Shown here piece by piece: positions 49,341 through 57,492 of a stretch of 57,492 nucleotides of DNA. A program made the position numbers and the translations under genes. This stretch comes from Cohnella caldifontis. Its GTDB lineage: Bacteria > Bacillota > Bacilli > Paenibacillales > Paenibacillaceae. Every line of letters starts with the position of its first letter. Position 1 is the stretch's first letter. The notes under the pieces are model-generated. The model made no database searches, was not told the DNA's origin, and was given only the letters and a program-made list of their open reading frames with translations. Where the stretch lies: positions 185,845-243,336 of the forward strand of contig NZ_JAQZSJ010000007.1 of the NCBI RefSeq assembly GCF_029360585.1, written 5' to 3'.

Positions 49341-50939
49341 CTACTGGGACAACCGGTACTCTTTCGGCGAAAACCCGTAGACCGACTTGAAAATTTTGAT
49401 AAAATAGCTCGTGTTGTCGTAGCCGAGCGCTTCTCCGATCTGTTCGATGCTTTTGCCGGTATGGTCCAGCAGTTCCTTGGCTTTCTCCATCTTCTGCCGG
49501 GTGACGTATTCGATGAACGTTTCCCCGGTCTCCTGCTTGAAGATCCGGCTGAAATGGCTCGGATTCAAGTGCAGCGCCAGCGCCGCTTCCTCCATGCCGA
49601 TCTTCTCGTGCAGCCGCGCCGCCACGTATTTCTTCGCCTCGCGGATTTCGGGCCGCGCGGATTCCCGCTTCAGCGTCCGGACGAGCCGGATTTTCTCCTC
49701 GACGAAAGCGGCCAGGAAATCCTCCACTTCATAGATCGATTCCATCCCCAGCACTTGCCGGTGAAGGTCCTGGATCGATTCCCCGTCGTCGAAGTCCTGC
49801 AGGGACTTGAATTTCACTTCGATGTCGAGCAGCAGCTTGATCAGCCACGTCCGCACCGTTTCGGCCGGATACCGTTCGTCCCTCAGCAGCTGCATCCATT
49901 CCCGGACGACCATCCGGTACGGATCGGATTCGTTCGTGATGGCATGCCGGAAATCGTCGATCGCTTTCTGGTAATGAGAGAAAATATCGCTCGGCGAAGT
50001 GCGGAACGCATTCCATTTGTAGACGGTGCCTTCCGAAGCGTAGAAGCGCTGGTCCACGGACTCCAGCAAAGCGGTCAGGCTTTTCTTCCATTCCTGGGGC
50101 GCAGAGACCGCCTGGCCCGTCACGGCGGATACGGCGATGCCCAGTTCGCCGAAAGCGGAAAGCAGCTTCGTCAAACGCCCGCGGACGATCTCGTATTGGT
50201 TGACCTTAAGGGATTTCGGATACGGAAACAGGATGAACCGGATTTTGGGGCTGAACCGGAAGCTGACGCCGATGCCCGGCTTGTCGATCAGTTCGTCCAG
50301 CGCGTTGTCGAACGCGTAGGTCAGCAGTTCCTCCGTGCCGAAACGGGCCAGCAGCCCGGAATAGCGGTTCGGATACAGGAGCACCGGCAAATACGGAACC
50401 GTCCGGTCGGCGATGCCGAAATCTTTCAGCTCGGCCAGCCATTTCTGTTCGCCCACGATCGGGTTGCGGATCGTGTTCCGGATGAATTCCGACTTGATGG
50501 CCGCGTTCCCTTGATCCAGCGCCCGGGACAACGATTCGGTCTTGTCCCGCGCCTCGGACCTCGCTTCGATTAGGCGAACGATTTTGCGAAGCAGCTCGGT
50601 CAGTTCTTCCGGCTGCAGCGATTCTTTATGGATGTAATCGGTGACCCCAAGCTTGATCGCTTCCCTGACGTAATGGAATTCGTCGTGGCAGGAGAGGATC
50701 ACGACCTCCAGGTCCGGATTCTCCGCTTTGGCTGACGCGATCAGCTCCAGCCCGTTCAACTTGGGCATGCCGATATCCGAAATCAAGATGCCGGGGCGGT
50801 TCGTCCGGCACGCCTCGAGGGCTTCCACTCCGTCCGAGCATTGAGCCGCGACGGCAAGGCCCAGCTCGCCCCAAGGCACGGTCTGGGCCAGAAATTCGAG
50901 CACCGGATATTGATCGTCCGCCACGATGACTTTAATCAC
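49341..50939 (-). CDS. AraC-type response regulator of ABC operon 2
   Basis: A 532-residue paralogue of the regulator at 29215-30801. The receiver domain (1-120) has phospho-acceptor D55 in SDIGMPKLNG and ILSCHDEFHYVREAIKLGVTDY; a divergent middle and the double AraC helix-turn-helix (about 430-530; MEEAALALHLNPSHFSRIFKQE and KSIEQIGEALGYDNTSYFIKIFKS) follow. The start overlaps the kinase stop by 8 bp. The DNA-recognition helices are similar to those of regulator 1, so overlapping targets are plausible. Confidence 0.93.
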   Translation of the reverse strand: MIKVIVADDQYPVLEFLAQTVPWGELGLAVAAQCSDGVEALEACRTNRPGILISDIGMPKLNGLELIASAKAENPDLEVVILSCHDEFHYVREAIKLGVTDYIHKESLQPEELTELLRKIVRLIEARSEARDKTESLSRALDQGNAAIKSEFIRNTIRNPIVGEQKWLAELKDFGIADRTVPYLPVLLYPNRYSGLLARFGTEELLTYAFDNALDELIDKPGIGVSFRFSPKIRFILFPYPKSLKVNQYEIVRGRLTKLLSAFGELGIAVSAVTGQAVSAPQEWKKSLTALLESVDQRFYASEGTVYKWNAFRTSPSDIFSHYQKAIDDFRHAITNESDPYRMVVREWMQLLRDERYPAETVRTWLIKLLLDIEVKFKSLQDFDDGESIQDLHRQVLGMESIYEVEDFLAAFVEEKIRLVRTLKRESARPEIREAKKYVAARLHEKIGMEEAALALHLNPSHFSRIFKQETGETFIEYVTRQKMEKAKELLDHTGKSIEQIGEALGYDNTSYFIKIFKSVYGFSPKEYRLSQ

Positions 50940-52695
50940 GAGCCGTTCCCTCCATTCGGGGAAGCATCAAATCCACGCGGGTTCCCATCCCTTCCGCGCT
51001 GTCGATCCGGACGGAAAACCGCTCTCCGTACAGCATAATCAGCCGGTCGTACACGTTCGCGAGCCCGATGCCGGACATGCCGTCCGGCTCTTCCGCGGCT
51101 CGGTTCAGCGCCGCGCGAGGGTTCAGCTTTTCTTTCAATCGGCCGAGCGCCTCCGGGTTCATGCCCGCTCCGTTGTCTTGCACGGAGAGGCAAAGGCTGT
51201 CCCCTGCAATAACCGAACGAATGGCGATCGTCCCTTCTCCCCCGTCCAACCCGTGCTTTAACGCGTTTTCGATGATCGGCTGCAACGTGAACCGGGGCAC
51301 GAGCACTCGTTTCGTTTCCTCATCCAGGTCCAATTCATAACGGAACGGGGTTTTCATGGCCGATTTCATCAGCTCCATGTAGGAGACTGCGATGGCCGCT
51401 TCCTCCTCCAGTTCGACCATCTTGTCCTGCCGCTGGATCGTCATCCGCAGGAGGCGGGACAAGTTGCGGAGCAAATCGGCGTTTTCCCGGTCTCCCTTCA
51501 GTTGGATCCGCATCCGGATCGAGTTCAGGATGTTGAACAGGAAATGGGGGCTGATCTGCGCCTGCAGCATGGACAGCTCGGCCTTGCGCGCCTGTTCCTG
51601 CTCGCGCTGGATTTGCCGGAACATTTCCTCGATCCGGTCCAGCATGTGGTCGAAGGAGCGGCCCAGCTTCCCGATCTCGGTCTTCCCGCGCACCTCCGAA
51701 CGGACGGACAGGTTGCCCGACTCGATGCTGGAGGCGACTTCGCCGAGCCGGATGATCGGCTGGGTGAACCTGCGCAGCAGCAGGATGAGGATGACGACGA
51801 AAATGAGAATGAACACCACTTGCCAGAAGAAGTTCGTGAAATAAATGCGGTTGATGCCCGCCGTCGCCTTGGCGTACGGCATCAGGCTGACCAGCGTCCA
51901 CCCGTTGAAGGGAAGGGAATCGGTCACGTACATGTAATCTTTGCCGCCGACCGTCACGACGGGATTCGCCCGCGGTTGCTGCACTTCCCGGTACGCGTCG
52001 AAGGGAGACCCCGGCCGATCGCCGGACAAGATCGTCCCCCGATCGTCCAACAGATAGATGCTTTGGTCGGCGTAACTCTCGAACAAGGAACGGATCCGGG
52101 TTTCCGTAATGCTGACGACGACGTAGGCGTAGATCCCCTTGGTCGTGCGGAACGCCCGCGCGAACGTAATCAGGTGGGGGTCGGGCTCGACGCTCTGTTC
52201 CAGGTAATTGGGCTGCAGCCCGACCCAGTAATTCTCGTAGGTCGACGTACGGTTAAGCCGCTCAAACCAAGGCTCCCGATAAAATTGGATCGGCGTGAAC
52301 TTGAACATGCCGTAGTTGGTGAAAAACCGGTTATCCGTCGTGAGAACGGTGACGTAGACGCCGGCTTTATCGTGCGTGAGATTCGTCAGCTTTTCGTTGA
52401 TCATCGTCACGCTCGTCTCGGGGTTCGAATAGGTCGCGCTTTTCAGATAAGGCGTGACCGATGGGTCGAATTCGATGCTGTTCGCGATGCTGTACAAGCC
52501 TTCCACGATATTGACCAGCTGCGACTTCACGAATTTGAGGGATTCCGACGAGTTGCGCTCCGCTTGCGCTTTGATGAGATGGTTCGTGTTCATGTTTCCG
52601 ATCCACAGGGAGATGGACAGCGGAATGATCAGGCACAGCAGGGAAGTGATCATCAATTGATAGCGCAACGAGGATTTCAGGAATGCCCTTTTCAT
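50932..52695 (-). CDS. YesM-type sensor histidine kinase of ABC operon 2
   Basis: A 587-residue kinase with the same layout as the operon 1 kinase: TM1 (QLMITSLLCLIIPLSISLWIG), an extracellular sensor, TM2 (FWQVVFILIFVVILILLL), HAMP, phospho-acceptor His384 in AQISPHFLFNILNSI, and an ATPase domain with VQDNGAGMNPE and GIGLANVYDRL. GGAGGG supports the ATG at 52695. It phosphorylates the adjacent regulator by inference. Confidence 0.93.
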   Translation of the reverse strand: MKRAFLKSSLRYQLMITSLLCLIIPLSISLWIGNMNTNHLIKAQAERNSSESLKFVKSQLVNIVEGLYSIANSIEFDPSVTPYLKSATYSNPETSVTMINEKLTNLTHDKAGVYVTVLTTDNRFFTNYGMFKFTPIQFYREPWFERLNRTSTYENYWVGLQPNYLEQSVEPDPHLITFARAFRTTKGIYAYVVVSITETRIRSLFESYADQSIYLLDDRGTILSGDRPGSPFDAYREVQQPRANPVVTVGGKDYMYVTDSLPFNGWTLVSLMPYAKATAGINRIYFTNFFWQVVFILIFVVILILLLRRFTQPIIRLGEVASSIESGNLSVRSEVRGKTEIGKLGRSFDHMLDRIEEMFRQIQREQEQARKAELSMLQAQISPHFLFNILNSIRMRIQLKGDRENADLLRNLSRLLRMTIQRQDKMVELEEEAAIAVSYMELMKSAMKTPFRYELDLDEETKRVLVPRFTLQPIIENALKHGLDGGEGTIAIRSVIAGDSLCLSVQDNGAGMNPEALGRLKEKLNPRAALNRAAEEPDGMSGIGLANVYDRLIMLYGERFSVRIDSAEGMGTRVDLMLPRMEGTARD

Positions 52696-52755
52696 GTCCG
52701 CCCTCCTCTCTACGACTCCATTGTAAGTCACCTTTCCGGGATCGGAAAAGGAAAA

Positions 52756-52781
52756 CAAGGACCCGCGAAGCCGGGCCCTTG
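52756..52781 (-). terminator. Terminator between solute-binding and kinase genes (operon 2)
   Basis: CAAGGACCCG and CGGGCCCTTG pair over 10 bp with one A-C on the plus strand (a G-U on the transcribed minus strand), 5-nt loop, followed on the minus strand by TTTTCCTTTTCC. The same place as in operon 1. Confidence 0.8.
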
Positions 52782-52800
52782 TCCGCGAAATGCGGTCCGG

Positions 52801-54198
52801 TTATTGCTTGTTGGCCGCGATGAGGTCCTTGACCCTCTGCTGCGCGTTTTTCACCGCGGTGTCCAAGTCCTCGTTGCCCAGCAGCATTTTCTCCATTTCG
52901 TCCGTGATCGCTTTATCCAGTTCGCCTTGGTAAGGAACGGAGATGTACAGCTTCGCCGGCTTCGTCACGCTGAGCACGTACTTCAGCGACTCCTTGTCGA
53001 TCAGCTTTTCCGCGTCCGGTCCGGCGGTCAGGGTGTCGATCGTCTGGCCCACGTCGATTTTCTTGGAGGCCGTCAAGTATTTGCCTTGCAGGGCCAATCC
53101 GTCGGAAGTCATCCATTTGATGAACGTATACGCCGCTTCTTTATGCTTCGATTTCGAGTAGACCGCCCAGAAATCGCCGTCGGTCTTGCTCGCGATCGGA
53201 TCGCCCGCTTTGGCGGTCGGATACGGCGCGAACGCGGTTTTGAACGTTTGCTTGATCGGCCCGTTGCCCGCGGCTTCCGGAATCATCCAGGAGCCGATCT
53301 CGATCATGCTGGCCTGGCCGTTCATATAAACGTTGCGGTAGTTCAGCTTCTGGCTGATGGTGTCTTCATAGGGAACGGCGGAGCCGTCTTTCTTGGCCCG
53401 GTCCCGGATGGCGAAACCTTGGCGGAACAATTCGTTGTCCACGTTCGGCGTGCCGTCGGATTTGACCACGTTGTTGTTTTCCGGTTGGCCCATGAGGGGC
53501 AGGATGCTGTAGTCCACCCACGTATGGAAATACGTGCCGTAATGCTTCTGCGCGCCTTCGCCGTGCGTCAGCTTCTTCGCGTAGTCGAGGTACTCGTCCC
53601 ACGTCCACTGTTTCGGCACCGGAAGGTTTGCTTTGTCCAGGTCGTCTTTGTTCAGCAGGACGAAATACTGGTTCAATTTCCCCGGCAAGGCGTAGTATTT
53701 GCCGTCGATCGACGTGTCGGAGACGTATTCGGCTTCGTAATTGACCCCGTCCTCGGACAAATAGTCGTTCAGCGGCTCGAGCAGCCCCAGCGCCGCGCGT
53801 TGGGCGTAGTTGGTCGGGCTGTTCAGGATCATGACGTCGATGTCTTCGCCGGATGCGGCGGCGAGGTCGATTTTCTTCATCGTCTCGTTCGCGTCGTTCA
53901 GCACGCCGACGACGGATTCGATTTTGATGTTCGGGTGCTGTTTGGTGAATTCGGCGAACACCTGGTCGAACTTCTCGATTTTGTCGTCGTACCAATGGTA
54001 CACCTTGAGCGTGACTTGCTCTTCCGCCGCGGACGGGCTGGGCGAGCTGGGCGAGCTGCCGGGACTGCTGGAGCCGCCGGCTGCCGGGGCGGATGCGGAA
54101 GGGCTGGAATCGCCCGATTTCGATCCTCCGCAGGCGGAGAGCATGGCGGCCATCAAGATGACGGCGATCCCCAAGTTCCCGATCCTTCTCTTCATCAT
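52801..54198 (-). CDS. Sugar ABC solute-binding lipoprotein, operon 2
   Basis: A 465-residue family 1 binding protein. Lipobox LSAC with Cys23, a long Gly/Ser/Pro linker (about 24-58), then a typical body (TLKVYHWYDDKIEKFDQVFAEFTKQHPN; WTWDEYLDYAKKLT). Paralogous to the operon 1 binding protein across its length. The neighbouring lyase and GH88 genes suggest unsaturated acidic oligosaccharides as ligand. Confidence 0.93.
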   Translation of the reverse strand: MMKRRIGNLGIAVILMAAMLSACGGSKSGDSSPSASAPAAGGSSSPGSSPSSPSPSAAEEQVTLKVYHWYDDKIEKFDQVFAEFTKQHPNIKIESVVGVLNDANETMKKIDLAAASGEDIDVMILNSPTNYAQRAALGLLEPLNDYLSEDGVNYEAEYVSDTSIDGKYYALPGKLNQYFVLLNKDDLDKANLPVPKQWTWDEYLDYAKKLTHGEGAQKHYGTYFHTWVDYSILPLMGQPENNNVVKSDGTPNVDNELFRQGFAIRDRAKKDGSAVPYEDTISQKLNYRNVYMNGQASMIEIGSWMIPEAAGNGPIKQTFKTAFAPYPTAKAGDPIASKTDGDFWAVYSKSKHKEAAYTFIKWMTSDGLALQGKYLTASKKIDVGQTIDTLTAGPDAEKLIDKESLKYVLSVTKPAKLYISVPYQGELDKAITDEMEKMLLGNEDLDTAVKNAQQRVKDLIAANKQ

Positions 54199-54272
54199 GG
54201 TAGAAATGCCTCCCTTGGTCTGTTATCGCTTACAACGTGCATCTTAGCATCCGCCTCCGAGGCGGGACATCC

Positions 54273-54304
54273 AACAAAATTTTCGCTTCCGGAAATATTT
54301 TGAC
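54273..54304 (-). promoter_or_regulatory. Operator-like motif before operon 2 solute-binding gene
   Basis: Minus-strand GTCAAAATATTTCCGGAAGC then GAAAATTTTG. The TTTCCGGAAGC core and the A-rich flanks align with the sites of operon 1 (34141, 36011), and it likewise starts at the stop codon of the preceding permease gene. Confidence 0.6.
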
Positions 54305-55158
54305 TATCCTTTCACGCCGCCGAACGAGATGCCTTCGATGACTTGTTTCTGGCCCACGACGAAAATGACCAGTAGCGGAACGATCGCGGATACGGTTCCC
54401 GCCATGATGAGCGCATAGTGCTGCGTATACATGTCGGCGAATTTGCGCATCGCCAGCTGCAGCGTGTACAGGCCGTCGGAACGCAGGAAAATGAGCGGAT
54501 TCTGGTAATCGTTCCAGGTCCAGATGAACCGGAGGATGGCATACGTCGCGACGGCGGGTTTCACCAGCGGCAGCGCGATGCTGACGAACGTGCGGATGTG
54601 GCCGGCGCCGTCCAGCTTGGCCGATTCCAAATATTCCGGGTGCAGTCCTAAGAAAAACTGCCGCAGCATGAAGGTGCCGAATACGCTGAAGCTTCCCAGC
54701 AGGACGAGCCCGAAGTGGCTGTCGAACAAGCCGAGCCAGCGGTACAGCACGAACTGGGGAACGAGGATGGCTTGCGCCGGCACCATGTAGGTGGCCAGCA
54801 CGACCATGAACAGCACGCCCCGCCCGCGGAATCGGATGACGGAGAAGCCGTAGGCCGCCATGCTCGAGACACAGACGGAAATGGCGGTCGTGGCGAGCGT
54901 GACTTTGATCGTGTTCCAATAATAGTGGGCGAACGGATATTGCCCGTTCCAGACGTCCGTATAGTTCTGAACGGCGTTCCAGGTGGAGGGAATCCATTCG
55001 ATCGGATAGTTGAACACGTCCGCTTCGAGCTTGAACGACGTCGACACCATCCAAAGAAACGGAAGCAGGAAAACGATCCCCAGAATCGCGACCAGCACGG
55101 TCCATGCGATCTTCCCGAACGGAACGGTTCTTTTCGTTGCCGCGGTTTGTTCCGTCAT
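54304..55158 (-). CDS. Sugar ABC permease (MalG-like), operon 2
   Basis: A 284-residue CUT1 permease with six helices and the EAA loop HPEYLESAKLDGAGHIRTFVSIALPLVKPAV, ending GQKQVIEGISFGGVKG. The ATG overlaps the MalF-like gene stop as ATGA. Paralogous to the operon 1 permease, with the C-terminal ends nearly identical. Confidence 0.93.
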   Translation of the reverse strand: MTEQTAATKRTVPFGKIAWTVLVAILGIVFLLPFLWMVSTSFKLEADVFNYPIEWIPSTWNAVQNYTDVWNGQYPFAHYYWNTIKVTLATTAISVCVSSMAAYGFSVIRFRGRGVLFMVVLATYMVPAQAILVPQFVLYRWLGLFDSHFGLVLLGSFSVFGTFMLRQFFLGLHPEYLESAKLDGAGHIRTFVSIALPLVKPAVATYAILRFIWTWNDYQNPLIFLRSDGLYTLQLAMRKFADMYTQHYALIMAGTVSAIVPLLVIFVVGQKQVIEGISFGGVKG

Positions 55159-56096
55159 TGGTAGTTCACCCACTTTTTCTGAGCCAGCCATTGCAGTCCC
55201 GTGATCGCCAGCGTAAGGATCAGCAGCACGACCGCCATCGAGGAAGCGTAGCCCGTCTTGAGATTGTTGAACGCCGAATCGTAGAGATAATAGACGATAA
55301 CGGACGTGGAGCCGGCGGGACCGCCGGCCGTCAGCACCGCGATCAGGTCGAAAATCCGGAACGAATAGATCACCCCGGTTACGAGAAGGAAGAACGAGGT
55401 CGGCGACAGCAGCGGCACCGTGATCGACCGGAACTTGTGCCAGGCGTTCGCCCCGTCGATGTCGGCGGATTCATAAAGATCCTTCGGGATGTTCTGCAAT
55501 CCTGCCAGATAGATGATCAAATAGAACCCGATGCTGACCCATACCTGGATCATCATGACGGAGATGAGGGCGTAATGCGTATCCGCGAGCCACTTGGGCG
55601 GGTTGCCCACGCCGAGCGAAATCAGCGCCTGGTTCACCGGACCGTAGGACGGATGGAACAGCACCTGGTAGACGATGGCGACCGCCACGATGCTGGAGAT
55701 ATAGGGCATGAAAAAGACGACTTTGAACAGGTCCTTCAGGAACACGTGCTTGTTCAGCACGATCGCGAGCAAGAGCGATAAAATCATGGTGACCGGTATC
55801 GTGACCAGCAGGTAGAAATTGTTCTGCAGCGACTTCAGGAAAATCGGATCGCGGAACAGGCGTTCGAAGTTGTCGAGCCCGTTCCACTTGATTTTGTCGA
55901 GTCCGGCGATGAAGCTCCAATCCGTGATGCTCAGCGCGATGACGGCGAGGATCGGCAGTACCGTGAAGACGAACACGCCCAGGAACATCGGGCCGATGAA
56001 CAAGTACCCGTACAACGTCTCCTTCAAGCGCTGCCGGCTTCGGCGGGGAGCGGCGGATAAGGGGATGCCCGCGCCCGTTCGGCTGATCTGGCTCAT
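55155..56096 (-). CDS. Sugar ABC permease (MalF-like), operon 2
   Basis: A 313-residue CUT1 permease with a basic N terminus and helices starting YGYLFIGPMFLGVFVFTVLPIL. The EAA loop lies near IPKDLYESADIDGANAWHKFRSITVPLLSP. It is the first gene of operon 2; no ATPase gene accompanies it. Confidence 0.93.
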   Translation of the reverse strand: MSQISRTGAGIPLSAAPRRSRQRLKETLYGYLFIGPMFLGVFVFTVLPILAVIALSITDWSFIAGLDKIKWNGLDNFERLFRDPIFLKSLQNNFYLLVTIPVTMILSLLLAIVLNKHVFLKDLFKVVFFMPYISSIVAVAIVYQVLFHPSYGPVNQALISLGVGNPPKWLADTHYALISVMMIQVWVSIGFYLIIYLAGLQNIPKDLYESADIDGANAWHKFRSITVPLLSPTSFFLLVTGVIYSFRIFDLIAVLTAGGPAGSTSVIVYYLYDSAFNNLKTGYASSMAVVLLILTLAITGLQWLAQKKWVNYQ

Positions 56097-56345
56097 GGTT
56101 GCACCTCTCTCTCTAGGGTTGCTTCCATTCTAAAGAGGTTGCCGCGCAAATACATGAAACTTTCTTTGCAATTTCGGAAGATTTATTGCGGATGCCGCGA
56201 ATGAACTTGCAAAAATGTTTTCGAATCCGAAAAATCCGTTGCTAATGTTCCGATCGTTCGATTTATATAATGAAGCTAAACATGTGCAGAGGGAAGGTCG
56301 AGGAAACTGAGCGTTTTCGATGCGGAGCGGATTTGGAGCAAAATC
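56097..56345. promoter_or_regulatory. Divergent control region, ABC operon 2 / GH88 gene
   Basis: About 250 bp, more AT-rich than the flanks. On the plus strand TATAAT (56266-56271) is a good -10 toward the GH88 gene, but the best -35 (TTGCTA, 56239) is 21 bp away, so an activator is probably needed. At 56209-56238 GCAAAAATGTTTTCGAATCC matches the operon 1 and 2 motif, and GCAATTTCGGAAGATTT (56169-56185) is a second, weaker relative. No strong promoter toward the permease is visible, again suggesting activation by the AraC-type regulator. Confidence 0.6.
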
Positions 56346-57419
56346 GTGAAAAAAACGGAAGACATGATCGAGGATATCGGGGAGCGCTGCCCCCATGTCG
56401 CCCGGGACGACGGGCATTACGACGACGCCCCGGCGGATTGGTGGACATCCGGCTTCTGGCCGGGCATGCTGTGGATCGTCTATGACCGGACCCGGATCGA
56501 ACGATTCCGTGCGGCGGCTTGGGAAGGGGATGCCAAGCTGGAACGGCTGTTCCTTGAGCCGAACGATTTCTATCACGACGTAGGCTTTCAATTCCTGCCG
56601 ACGGCGGCGGCCAAGCACATGATCACGGGCGATGCCGAAGGCAAGCGCCGGGCGCTGGCCGCGGCCGTGTTCCTTGCCGGGCGGTACAATCCCGCCGGCC
56701 GGTTCATCCGGGCCTGGAACGGAGCGGACCATACCGGGTGGGCGATCATCGACTGCTGCATGAACTTGTCGCTGCTGTTCTGGGCTTCGCGGGAGTCCGG
56801 CGATCCGCGGTTCGCGCATATCGCGAAGGCCCACGCGGACACCGTGCTGGACCATTTCCTCCGTCCGGACGGCTCGAGCCGGCATATCGCCGTCTTCGAC
56901 CCGCTCACCGGACGATTCCTACGCGCCGACGGCGGGCAAGGCTTCGGTCCGGATTCCGCCTGGAGCCGCGGACAAGCTTGGGCGCTGTACGGCTTGTCCA
57001 ATATCTACAAGCATACGGGCGAAAGCAAGTATTTGGAAGCGGCGCTCAGGTCCGCCTATCATTTCCTCGCTTGCCTGCCGGAAGATTCGATCCCGCTTTG
57101 GGATTTCCGGCTGCCCGATCCGGACGGCCAGCCGCGGGACACGTCCGCCGCCGCTATCGCGGCGTCCGGGCTGCTCGAGCTCGCCGCCTTGACGCCGGCT
57201 CCGATCGGCCGCACCTTCCGGGAGGGGGCCGTTCGGATCCTGGCGTCGCTGACCGAGCGGCATTCCGCTCTGGACCGCGACGGCTATCATGCGCTGCTGA
57301 CCGGCGGGACCGGGCACGTGCCGGAGAACAAGAACATCCATGTATCGTTGATCTATGGGGATTATTTCTACTTAGAAGCGATCGCCAAACTGACGGGATG
57401 GGAACGGAGGTTTTTCTGA
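56346..57419 (+). CDS. GH88 unsaturated glucuronyl hydrolase
   Basis: A 357-residue cytoplasmic enzyme that removes the 4,5-unsaturated uronate left at oligosaccharide ends by polysaccharide lyases, giving 5-keto-4-deoxyuronate for KduI. Family marks: WWTSGFWPGMLWIVYD, HDVGFQFLPTAAAKH with an Asp, WNGADHTGWAIIDCCMNL with the second Asp, and SAWSRGQAWALYGLSN. The called start is a GTG (GGAG 7 nt upstream). The frame stays open upstream to 56307, where a CTG would add FDAERIWSKI, which resembles the N terminus of relatives, so translation may begin there. No ATG, GTG or TTG lies between that CTG and the upstream stop. A terminator follows at 57436. Confidence 0.92.
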   Translation: MKKTEDMIEDIGERCPHVARDDGHYDDAPADWWTSGFWPGMLWIVYDRTRIERFRAAAWEGDAKLERLFLEPNDFYHDVGFQFLPTAAAKHMITGDAEGKRRALAAAVFLAGRYNPAGRFIRAWNGADHTGWAIIDCCMNLSLLFWASRESGDPRFAHIAKAHADTVLDHFLRPDGSSRHIAVFDPLTGRFLRADGGQGFGPDSAWSRGQAWALYGLSNIYKHTGESKYLEAALRSAYHFLACLPEDSIPLWDFRLPDPDGQPRDTSAAAIAASGLLELAALTPAPIGRTFREGAVRILASLTERHSALDRDGYHALLTGGTGHVPENKNIHVSLIYGDYFYLEAIAKLTGWERRFF

Positions 57420-57435
57420 GGAGGAGACTCTCGGG

Positions 57436-57463
57436 AAAGCGGTCTTATTCATGCCCGCTTTTT
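57436..57463 (+). terminator. Terminator of GH88 gene
   Basis: AAAGCGG (57436-57442) and CCGCTTT (57455-57461) make a 7-bp stem with a 12-nt loop, followed by further T residues. It lies 16 bp after the stop codon. Confidence 0.82.
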
Positions 57464-57492
57464 ATACGCCCTCATCGCGAAGAGATAAGCCG

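Noticed and set aside
51502..54303. 933-residue open frame antisense to kinase and binding protein
   Set aside because: Shadow of two clear genes; no motifs and no start signals.

Overview
The window looks like chromosomal DNA of a high-GC, endospore-forming Bacillota, most likely Paenibacillaceae (Cohnella- or Paenibacillus-like). The basis is the spore transglutaminase Tgl, a CotF-like coat protein, strong AGGAGG ribosome-binding sites, carbohydrate ABC operons paired with YesM/AraC-type two-component systems, and a secretin-less Tad locus. I saw no rRNA, tRNA, insertion sequence, phage gene or CRISPR array.

Layout. 1-3.1 kb: DinB-like protein, CGNR zinc-finger regulator, and a beta-hydroxyacid dehydrogenase fused to a PilZ (c-di-GMP-binding type) domain. 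3.1-4.4 kb: spore genes, tgl divergent from a small NVAP-repeat coat-like protein. 4.4-9.5 kb: housekeeping genes ppnP, tkt, purU, nfo and a YneK-like DUF2621 protein. 9.5-10.5 kb: a long 52-bp tandem array. 10.5-13.6 kb: lipoprotein, YfcH-like epimerase, ACT-domain malic enzyme. 13.8-24.1 kb: one minus-strand Tad/Flp pilus operon (tadZ-tadA-tadB-tadC-flp-tadE-DUF5702-tadE-tadV-FHA), read from a promoter followed by a leader terminator. 24.3-29.1 kb: beta-mannosidase, a band-7/NfeD pair and a CotF-like coat protein.

29.2-57.5 kb is a plant-polysaccharide and uronate utilisation island. Two paralogous operons (permease-permease-solute-binding protein-histidine kinase-AraC response regulator, neither with its own ATPase) lie at 29.2-35.9 kb and 49.3-56.1 kb. 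Between them are kduI-deoR-kduD-eda-kdgK, an ROK sugar kinase, a GH8 Rex-type exo-oligoxylanase, a GH51 arabinofuranosidase with a DUF6171 protein, and a heparinase II/III-like lyase with a DUF2264 protein. A GH88-type unsaturated glucuronyl hydrolase closes the window. Together these give a coherent route: lyase cleavage of a uronic-acid polymer, import of unsaturated oligosaccharides, GH88 release of 4-deoxy-5-ketouronate, then KduI, KduD, KdgK and Eda to pyruvate and glyceraldehyde-3-phosphate.

Most unusual: (i) the dehydrogenase-PilZ fusion; (ii) several intergenic tandem arrays with unrelated sequences but the same 50-52 bp period, most with a dyad in each unit; (iii) the attenuator-like leader of the Tad operon; (iv) a shared operator-like motif at four sites of the two sugar operons and the GH88 gene; (v) a 33-codon TTG-start gene with its own ribosome-binding site and terminator.
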